From Salegentibacter echinorum (GTDB taxonomy: Bacteria; Bacteroidota; Bacteroidia; Flavobacteriales; Flavobacteriaceae), in contig NZ_FQVT01000002.1 of assembly GCF_900129445.1 (NCBI RefSeq), positions 186,001 to 250,000 of the forward strand: a DNA stretch of 64,000 nt, written 5' to 3'. This document shows, in pieces, positions 34,491 through 42,300 of this stretch. Made by a program: the position numbers and the translations under genes. Below the pieces are notes generated by a model, which was given only the letters and a program-made list of their open reading frames with translations, was not told where the DNA came from and ran no database searches. Every line of letters begins with the position of its first letter. Position 1 is the stretch's first letter.

Positions 34491-36299
34491 ATGAAATCTT
34501 TTATTAGTAAATGTTTGATCTTGTTTCTGGGGCTTACCATTAACCTTATGGGAGCCACTACACCACAAGATGAAATTTTTATCCGTTTAAACCAGGTGGG
34601 CTTTTTGGAAGAGGATGCCAAAACTGCCGTGATTTTTTCAAATACTAAGGTTACACCAAGATTCCATATAGAAAATACCCAAAATGGTGAAGAGGTGTAT
34701 TCCGGAAAACTAAAAAAGGTTAAAAATAAAGGATGGGGTAACTTTAAATATTATTATAAAGCTGATTTTTCAAAACTAAAACAACCCGGGAAATTTAAAC
34801 TATCATTATCTGGTTCGGGAATAAAATCTACTGAATTTGGTATTGGTAGAACACATTCTTATACCAACTATCATGAAGATTTATTAGGTTTTATGAGGCA
34901 ACAACGTTGCGGATATAATTCTTTTTTAGATATGGTTTGTCATCAACGCGATGGTCGCAGCATGTTTGGACCTATGCCCGATTCAACTTTCGTAGATGTA
35001 AGTGGAGGCTGGCACGATGCGGGGGACCAGTTAAAATATCTTATTACCGGTAGTAATGCTACTGCCAAAATGTTAAAAGCCTATGAATTAATTCCGGAAA
35101 AATTTTCAGATAAAGTAAATGCACTTGGACAAGAAGGAAAAAATGGAATTCCAGATGTTTTAGATGAAGCAAAATGGGGGCTGGATTGGATTCATAAATT
35201 GCATACAGGGCCGGGAGAGCTATTTCATCAGGTAGCCGATGATCGAGATCATCTGGGCATGAAATGGCCAGATAAAGACTCTTCAGACTATGGTTGGGGA
35301 CCCAATTCATACCGGGTAGCATACTTCGCAACCGGTAAACCGCAGGGTTTAAGCGAATATAAAAGTAAAGCTACAGGAATAGCAAATTTAGCGGGAAGAT
35401 CGGCTGCTGCTATGGCCATTGGAGCACGTATTTGGGAAGAAATAGATCCAAAGTATGCCCAAAAGTGTAGAGAGGCAGCTTTTGAACTTTATAGAATGGG
35501 CAAGAAACAGGAAGGATTTCAGCAAGGAAATTCATACGGGGCGCCATATCGCTATAATGAAGATACCTGGGCCGATGATATGGAATGGGCTGCCGCTGAA
35601 CTTTTTATCAATACCAGGGAAGAACAATATCTGGAAGATGCTATGCATTATGCTGAAATGGCAGCCAGCGTTTCCTGGATGGATAAAGAAGATGCTGAGC
35701 ATTATCGCTTTTATCCGTTTTTTAATATTGGTCATTTTGTGCTCTACGATTTGGTTGATAAAGGTTTTCAGGAGAAATTAGCCGGTTACTATCAGGAAGG
35801 AATTGAAGCCACCACCCAAAGAGGTGCCAATAATCCATATCAAATTGGGGTACCCTTTATCTGGTGCTCTAATAATTTAACCGCAAACCTAATTACTCAA
35901 ATTATATTATATGAAGAAATGACCGGGGATAAACAATACCACGATTTTATGTTAGCACAAAGAGATTGGTTGTTGGGAAATAACCCATGGGGCACTTCAA
36001 TGTTTATGAATATTCCGGAAAATGGAGAATATCCCGAAGATGTACATACCAGTATTTGGTTTTTAACGGGTAAAGAGGTTCCGGGAGGCCTTGTAGACGG
36101 TCCTGTTTACAGGAGTGTGTACGAAAATCTAAGAGGCCTAACCCTTAAAAATGAGGATGAGTTTGCTAAGTTTCAGAATGATTTTGTAGTGTATCACGAC
36201 GATTTTGGTGATTACTCGACCAATGAACCTACGATGGATGGAACAGCAGATGCTATTTTTCTAATGGCTTGGTTTGCACAAGATGCAGCTAAAGAATAG
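34491..36299 (+). CDS. GH9 family glycoside hydrolase
   Basis: A 602-residue secreted enzyme with a signal peptide (about 1-22) and an N-terminal CelD-type Ig-like domain (about 28-125, IRLNQVGFLEEDAKTAVIF). The (alpha/alpha)6 GH9 barrel has the catalytic-base motif GWHDAGDQLKY and the acid Glu in STNEPTMDGTADAIF. The usual HHR substrate motif is replaced by EDVHTSIWFLTG before VPGGLVDGP, so a cellulase label is unsafe. Some GH9 members are exo-glucosaminidases, which would suit this amino-sugar locus. It lies 18 bp after the symporter gene and 12 bp before the epimerase gene. Confidence 0.9.
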   Translation: MKSFISKCLILFLGLTINLMGATTPQDEIFIRLNQVGFLEEDAKTAVIFSNTKVTPRFHIENTQNGEEVYSGKLKKVKNKGWGNFKYYYKADFSKLKQPGKFKLSLSGSGIKSTEFGIGRTHSYTNYHEDLLGFMRQQRCGYNSFLDMVCHQRDGRSMFGPMPDSTFVDVSGGWHDAGDQLKYLITGSNATAKMLKAYELIPEKFSDKVNALGQEGKNGIPDVLDEAKWGLDWIHKLHTGPGELFHQVADDRDHLGMKWPDKDSSDYGWGPNSYRVAYFATGKPQGLSEYKSKATGIANLAGRSAAAMAIGARIWEEIDPKYAQKCREAAFELYRMGKKQEGFQQGNSYGAPYRYNEDTWADDMEWAAAELFINTREEQYLEDAMHYAEMAASVSWMDKEDAEHYRFYPFFNIGHFVLYDLVDKGFQEKLAGYYQEGIEATTQRGANNPYQIGVPFIWCSNNLTANLITQIILYEEMTGDKQYHDFMLAQRDWLLGNNPWGTSMFMNIPENGEYPEDVHTSIWFLTGKEVPGGLVDGPVYRSVYENLRGLTLKNEDEFAKFQNDFVVYHDDFGDYSTNEPTMDGTADAIFLMAWFAQDAAKE

Positions 36300-36311
36300 A
36301 ATACTTAAACT

Positions 36312-37325
36312 ATGAAACTAAATTTTTATTCCTATAACCTGGAGTTAAAGAATACATTTACCATTAGCCATGCTTCCCGCGATTTTCAACCCACTTTAAT
36401 TGTGGCGTTAAGCGACGGGGAATACACGGGTTATGGTGAAGCCGCAGCTACTTCATATTATGGCGTTAGCGTAGAAAGAATGCAGGCCGATATTCAAAAA
36501 ATAGAGCCGCTAATTTTAGAAAATATAGATTTAGAACCGGAAGAGCTATGGGAACTAACCCAGCCGCATTTAAAGGGGAATCCGTTTGCACTTTGCGCAT
36601 TGGATATTGCTATGCACGATCTTCACGGAAAACGGAATAAGCTGCCACTTTATGAACTCTGGGGCCTGGAATTAAAGGATTATCCATTAACAAACTATAC
36701 CATTGGGATAGATTCTGTGGAAAAAATGATTCAGAAAATTAAAGAATTTCCCTGGCCTTTGTATAAGATCAAGCTTGGCACTGAAGACGATTTAGGTCTT
36801 ATAAGAGAATTGCGCAAGCATACCGATGCTGTGTTTAGGGTAGATGCCAATGCTGCCTGGACGGCCACCCAGGCCATAGCCAACGCAAAGGTTTTAAAAG
36901 ATCTTAACGTAGAATTTCTGGAACAGCCTTTAAAAGCCAATGACTGGGCGGGCATGGAAAAGGTGTATAAAGAATCGGTTTTACCGGTAATTGCAGACGA
37001 AAGTTGCATTGAAGAAAGCGATGTAGAAAAATGTGCCGGTTATTTTCACGGCGTAAATATTAAACTCACCAAATGCGGCGGACTTACCCCCGGGAAAAGA
37101 ATGATTTTAAAAGCAAAATCCCTGGGCTTAAAAACCATGGTAGGTTGTATGACAGAATCTACGGTAGGAATTTCAGCAATTGCCCAGCTTTTACCATTGT
37201 TGGATTATGTAGATATGGATGGTGGTTTGTTGATAAAAAATGATATTGCAGATGGTGTTAAAGTTTATGACGAAAAGGTGCATTTCCCAAACCGTAATGG
37301 CACCGGGGTGGAACTTTATCAGTAA
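36312..37325 (+). CDS. L-Ala-D/L-Glu dipeptide epimerase (enolase superfamily)
   Basis: A 337-residue enzyme of the muconate-lactonizing subgroup. It has the K152-x-K154 pair (YKIKLGTEDD), DANAAW, EQPL and DESC metal and acid motifs and a second-half KLTKCGG lysine. These features and the context match YcjG/YkfB-type epimerases, which turn L-Ala-D-Glu from the peptidoglycan stem into L-Ala-L-Glu for peptidase digestion. The next gene encodes the NlpC/P60 peptidase that would supply the dipeptide, as in the ykf operon of Bacillus. A hairpin repeat separates the two genes. Confidence 0.93.
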   Translation: MKLNFYSYNLELKNTFTISHASRDFQPTLIVALSDGEYTGYGEAAATSYYGVSVERMQADIQKIEPLILENIDLEPEELWELTQPHLKGNPFALCALDIAMHDLHGKRNKLPLYELWGLELKDYPLTNYTIGIDSVEKMIQKIKEFPWPLYKIKLGTEDDLGLIRELRKHTDAVFRVDANAAWTATQAIANAKVLKDLNVEFLEQPLKANDWAGMEKVYKESVLPVIADESCIEESDVEKCAGYFHGVNIKLTKCGGLTPGKRMILKAKSLGLKTMVGCMTESTVGISAIAQLLPLLDYVDMDGGLLIKNDIADGVKVYDEKVHFPNRNGTGVELYQ

Positions 37326-37395
37326 GCAGTCGCAGTCTCAGTAGGCAGTTTTCAGTCGCAGGCTGCAGTTTATGCCTACTGCCCACTGCGACTGC
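37326..37395. repeat. GCAGTCGCAGT-type inverted repeat
   Basis: GCAGTCGCAGT (37326-37336) and AGTAGGCA (37340-37347) pair with TGCCTACT (37373-37380) and ACTGCGACTGC (37385-37395) to form a long imperfect hairpin built of CAGT units. It sits in the 129-bp gap between the epimerase and NlpC/P60 genes. Related CAGT-rich DNA occurs at 53873-53993. Confidence 0.7.
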
Positions 37396-37454
37396 CAACT
37401 GAGATTGAAAATTGCGACTCAAATAAAATAGAATTAATTATTAAAACAGAGGAA

Positions 37455-38684
37455 ATGAAACAAATTAAAAAAATCTACCTACCGGTACTGCTATTGCTTT
37501 TTATATTCGCTTCTTGCGAACAAAAATCTAAAAAGCAGGCCGAAGAACCGCTAAAAGATGAAATTGCAGCGGTAAAAGAGGAGTATGCACCAGATGGTCG
37601 CGTGGTTTTGTTTGATGTAGAAGCCGAAAAACAAGGAGATACTTATGTGCTAAAAGGAGAATCGAACAACGAAGAAGCGCTTAACTCCTTAAAAGAAAAA
37701 TTAAAATCAGACAATATTTCTTTTAAAGATAGCATTCGTTTGCTTCCGAATAAAGAAGCTTTAGAAGGCAAAACGCGGGCTGTAGTAAAAATTTCGGTGG
37801 CGAATATTCGTGATAAGCCAAAGCATTCTGCGCAACTGGTAACCCAGGCAACTATGGGCATGCCTTTGCACGTGTATAAAAAACAGGGTGGTTGGTACTA
37901 TATCCAAACCCCCGAAGGTTACCTGGGCTGGGTAGATTATGGCGGTTTGCATAGTATGAATCCGCAGGAATTTAGCAGTTGGAAAGGCTCCGAGAAATTA
38001 ATCTTTTTAGAGACTTCAGGGAATGCGTACACAAAACCGGACAATAAATCACAACGAATCTCAGACCTGGTTGCCGGTAATATTTTAGAATTAGAGGGTA
38101 AAGAAAATAATTTCTATAAGGTTAAGTACCCCAACGGCAAAAAAGCTTTTGTAGAAATCGCTTACGCGAAGCCTTACAAAGAATGGCTGGCTAATTTAGA
38201 ACAGGACGAGGAAAGCCTTATAAAAACTTCTAAAGAACTTATGGGAGCACCTTATTTATGGGGTGGTACCTCGCCAAAAGGAGTGGATTGCAGCGGCTTC
38301 ACTAAAACCGTATTCTTCTTAAACGGCATGGTAATTCCGCGGGATGCGTCCCAGCAAATCAACACCGGGAAAGTTGTAGATACCGATAAAAATTTTGAAA
38401 ATCTGGAAAAAGGGGATTTATTATTCTTCGGAAAACCAGCCACCGATTCTACTTCAGAACGTGTGATTCACGTTGGCATGTGGATAGGCGATAATAAATT
38501 TATTCATTCTATGGGAGAAGTGCATATTAGTAACTTCGACAAGGATGCGGAAGATTTCGATGAATACAATTACAATCGTTACTTGCGTAGTAAACGAGTG
38601 CTTAACCAAGAAGATGAAGGTTTAATTTACCTAAAAAACGCCGATTTATTTACACAACCCGAAGCGGAAGCAGTGAAGGGGTAG
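37455..38684 (+). CDS. SH3 / NlpC-P60 (C40) peptidase lipoprotein, YkfC-like
   Basis: A 409-residue lipoprotein (FIFASCEQKSKK, Cys21). After an N-terminal region (about 25-110) come two bacterial SH3-like domains (about 115-260; VANIRDKPKHSAQLV and the VDYGGLHSM segment) and a C-terminal NlpC/P60 domain with Cys279 (GVDCSGFTKTVF), the His in RVIHVGMWIGDNKFIHSMG and a polar third residue. This is the layout of gamma-D-glutamyl-L-diamino-acid endopeptidases such as YkfC, which cut the stem peptide after D-Glu and release L-Ala-D-Glu. It completes the peptide-processing arm of the locus. Confidence 0.93.
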   Translation: MKQIKKIYLPVLLLLFIFASCEQKSKKQAEEPLKDEIAAVKEEYAPDGRVVLFDVEAEKQGDTYVLKGESNNEEALNSLKEKLKSDNISFKDSIRLLPNKEALEGKTRAVVKISVANIRDKPKHSAQLVTQATMGMPLHVYKKQGGWYYIQTPEGYLGWVDYGGLHSMNPQEFSSWKGSEKLIFLETSGNAYTKPDNKSQRISDLVAGNILELEGKENNFYKVKYPNGKKAFVEIAYAKPYKEWLANLEQDEESLIKTSKELMGAPYLWGGTSPKGVDCSGFTKTVFFLNGMVIPRDASQQINTGKVVDTDKNFENLEKGDLLFFGKPATDSTSERVIHVGMWIGDNKFIHSMGEVHISNFDKDAEDFDEYNYNRYLRSKRVLNQEDEGLIYLKNADLFTQPEAEAVKG

Positions 38685-38777
38685 TCTCAAAATAGTTGTA
38701 GTTCAATCAATCATGGACGGAATTTGTAAGAAATTGATTTAATGTTCTTTAAGTATTCCCGATTAAAAATAAAAAAA

Positions 38778-38854
38778 GCCACAAAGACTCCAAAACTCCA
38801 AGAAAAACCCTAAGAGCATCTTTGTGTATCTTGGTGTTTCCCTGTCTTAGTGGC
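38778..38854. repeat. GCCAC-ended long imperfect hairpin
   Basis: The left arm GCCACAAAGACTCCAAAACT and the reverse complement of the right arm (GCCACTAAGACAGGGAAACA...) align over about 27 positions. The structure resembles dispersed 'GCCACAAAG' palindromes found between genes in this phylum. Confidence 0.6.
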
Positions 38855-38901
38855 AAAAATATGCCTGGAGTTTACCAAACCCCAATATTCAAGAGAAAAA
38901 A

Positions 38902-38953
38902 GCCACGAATTCACTTATAATAAAAAATATTCGGAATTCGTGGCAACTTTTTT
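38902..38953 (+). terminator. GCCACGAATTC hairpin with T-tract
   Basis: GCCACGAATTC (38902-38912) pairs perfectly with GAATTCGTGGC (38934-38944), followed by AACTTTTTTTTT. It has terminator form but lies 218 bp after the preceding stop, and GCCACG ends recur at 63941-63980, so it may be a repeat co-opted as terminator. Confidence 0.6.
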
Positions 38954-39033
38954 TTAAGCTTTGAATGGAACCCATTACGTCAATACCGCCTTTTTTAAAA
39001 TTTTGTAGTGTCTCTATTTCTGTCGTAATTAGC

Positions 39034-39118
39034 TGTCATTCCGACGTAGGAGGAATCTTTTCTCTTAGAATAAGGATTCTTCACTCCGCTAACTAAAAAC
39101 GAAAGGTTCAGAATGACA
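39034..39118. repeat. Complete TGTCATTCC dispersed element (85 bp)
   Basis: Terminal inverted repeats are TGTCATTC (39034-39041) and GAATGACA (39111-39118), with an inner hairpin around GAATCTTTTCTCTTAG / AATAAGGATTC. The left half matches the copy at 11911-11964 almost base for base. Size, palindromic ends and intergenic location fit a MITE-like element; no transposase is nearby. Confidence 0.7.
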
Positions 39119-39327
39119 ATTCAAGATATATCAACGCAGTGTTGAACTATAGTCTTTTAAATCTTAATAATCGTATAACCTCATTTAGTTTTCTGAAATT
39201 TTATGAGGTTTTTTATTCGGTGCTCGTTTAGTGTTGTGTCGAGGTTCTGTATTTTTAAGAGTATTTTTCCCATTTTTCTTCCTCGCTCTTTTCTCAAATT
39301 TGATTAATTTCGCAGCTCATTGGAAAA

Positions 39328-42300
39328 ATGGACAAGATGAGCAATAAGTTCCCTGAGTATAAAGGACTTGACTTACCAAAAGTAGCTGAAGAAATCTTAA
39401 GCTACTGGAAGGAAAATGATATTTTTGAAAAGAGTGTTTCCACGCGGGAAGGCCAGGAGCCTTTTGTGTTTTTTGAAGGCCCGCCTTCGGCAAATGGCCT
39501 GCCGGGAATTCACCACGTGATGGCCCGTGCTATTAAAGATATTTTTTGCCGGTATAAAACCCAAAAAGGGTTTCAGGTAAAACGTAAAGCAGGTTGGGAT
39601 ACCCACGGGCTACCCGTAGAACTGGGAGTAGAGAAAGAATTGGGAATTACCAAAGAGGATATTGGTACAAAAATTTCCGTAGAAAAATATAATGAAGCCT
39701 GTAAAAACGCGGTTATGCGTTACACCGATGTTTGGAACGACCTTACCGAAAAAATAGGCTACTGGGTAGATATGGACGACCCGTATATTACCTATAAATC
39801 CAAATATATGGAAACAGTGTGGTGGCTGCTTTCCGAAATTTATAAAAAGGACCTTATTTATAAAGGTTATACCATTCAACCATACTCCCCGAAAGCTGGA
39901 ACCGGATTAAGTTCCCATGAGCTTAATCAGCCGGGAACCTATCAGGATGTTACAGACACTACGGTTACCGCGATGTTTAGGAGCCCTCTAACCCCCGAAG
40001 GGGGAGCCAACGGGAACTCTATTTCAAAAGCTTTTGGGTTATCAAGTACTTCTCCTTCGGAAGATTTAGAGGGTGATTTCTTTTTTATTGCCTGGACCAC
40101 TACTCCCTGGACATTGCCTTCCAATACTGCCCTAACAGTGGGCAAAAAGATAAACTACGTGTTGGTAAAAACTTTTAACCAATACACTTTTGAGCCTATA
40201 AATATTATTGTTGCTGAAGATTTGGCCGATAAACAATTCGATAAAAAATTCATAAAAGTAGATAGCGAAGAAGCACTTGAGCAATACGCAGAAGGCGATA
40301 AAAAGATTCCTTATTTTATTACAGAAAAGGTTGTTAAAGGAGTAGACCTGGTAGGAATTAAATATGAGCAATTACTACCTTTTGCACAACCTGCAGAAAA
40401 TCCTGAAAATGCATTTCGTATTATTTCCGGGGATTTTGTGACCACCGAAGATGGTACCGGGATAGTGCATACCGCGCCAACTTTTGGTGCAGACGATGCC
40501 CTGGTAGCTAAACAGGCCTCTCCGCAAATTCCGCCAATGTTGGTAAAAGATGATAACGGAAACTTAGTGCCGCTGGTAGATTTGCAGGGGAGATTTCGTT
40601 CTCAAATGGGTGAATTTGCCGGCAAATACGTAAAGAATGAATATTATGATGAAGGCCAGGCGCCAGAGAAATCTGTAGATGTAGAGCTGGCTATTAAGTT
40701 GAAAGAAGAAAACAGGGCTTTTAAAGTTGAAAAATACGTGCACAGTTATCCAAATTGCTGGAGAACCGATAAGCCTATTTTATACTATCCATTAGATTCC
40801 TGGTTTATTAAAGTGACCGAATTTAAAGAGCGAATGTACGAGCTCAATAAAGGAATTAACTGGAAACCAAAATCTACCGGGGAAGGCCGGTTTGGAAACT
40901 GGCTTGCTAATGCTAACGACTGGAACCTTTCCAGAAGTAGGTATTGGGGAGTTCCTTTGCCAATTTGGAGAACCGAAGAAGGTGATGAAGAAAAATTGAT
41001 AGGTTCTATCGCCGAGTTAAAAGAGGAAATGGCCAAAGCTGTGACCGCCGGACTTATGGAAAAAGACATTTTTGAAGGTTTCGAACCCGGAAACATGAGT
41101 GATGAAAATTATGATCTGGTAGATCTGCATAAAGATGTGGTAGATGAGATCACTTTAGTTTCAGACGCAGGAAAACCAATGAAACGCGAAGCCGATCTTA
41201 TAGATGTATGGTTCGATTCAGGCTCCATGCCCTACGCACAATGGCATTACCCTTTTGAAGAAGCCCCCTCCAGCTCCCCCAAAGGGGGAGAGGCAAAAAG
41301 CCCAAAATATCAAACTGCGAGGAAGTCTTCTTATCATCTTTTGAAGGAAAAAGCAGAAGAAAGGAAGAACAATCCTACCGAAGCTGAAAAAATACTTTGG
41401 GATGCTTTAAAAGGAAAAAACCTGGGAGGTTTTAAATTTAGAAGGGAACATATAATTGATGAATATATTGCCGATTTTGTTTGCCTGGCAAAAAGTCTGA
41501 TCATAGAAGTGGACGGTGGTTATCATACCGATCCTGAAATAAAGAAAAATGATGAATTTAGAACGAAGTACCTAAAAGACAACTTTGGATATAACGTAAT
41601 CCGCTTTACCAATGAGGAAGTAATAGGAAACCTGGAAGGAGTCCTGGACAAAATTGAAGATGCCCTTGCCAAATCCCCCCTTAGGGGCCAGGGGGCTTTC
41701 ACGGCCGATTTCATAGCCGAAGGCGTTGACCAAACCCGGGGCTGGTTTTATACCCTGCATGCTATTGCAACCATGATCTTTGATGATGTAGCTTATAAAA
41801 ATGTGGTTTCTAACGGACTTGTTCTGGATAAAAACGGACAAAAAATGTCCAAACGACTGGGGAACGCTGTAGATCCTTTTGAGACTCTGGCTGCTTATGG
41901 CCCAGATGCTACCCGCTGGTATATGATCTCTAATGCAAACCCCTGGGATAACTTAAAATTTGATATTGAAGGCATTGCTGAGGTGCGCCGAAAATTCTTC
42001 GGAACTTTGTATAATACCTATTCTTTCTTTATCTTATATGCGAATATAGATGGGTTCACCTACAAAGAAAAAGATGTACCTTTAGCAAAAAGGCCGGAAA
42101 TAGATCGATGGGTGCTTTCAGAATTACATACCCTTATAAAGAAAGTCGATAAATTCTATGCCGATTATGAACCAACCCGGGCAACCCGGGCTATTTCAGA
42201 TTTTGTACAGGAAAACTTAAGCAACTGGTTTGTAAGGTTAAGCCGAAGAAGATTCTGGAAAGGCGATTATGAGCAGGATAAAATTTCTGCTTATCAAACG

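Larger units (their letters stand above)
38685..39327. other. Repeat-filled intergenic region before ileS
   Basis: No gene is seen in these 643 bp. Three unrelated inverted repeats stand in a row: the GCCACAAAGAC type (38778-38854), the GCCACGAATTC terminator-like hairpin (38902-38944) and a complete TGTCATTCC element (39034-39118). The ileS promoter must lie in the last about 150 bp; TAATTTCG at 39305-39312 is one base off TAnnTTTG. Confidence 0.6.

Noticed and set aside
41263-41697. Intein in IleRS
   Set aside because: The insert has no Hint-domain blocks, no Cys/Ser at the left junction and no His-Asn at the right junction. Only a nuclease-like domain and low-complexity ends are present, so splicing is not expected.
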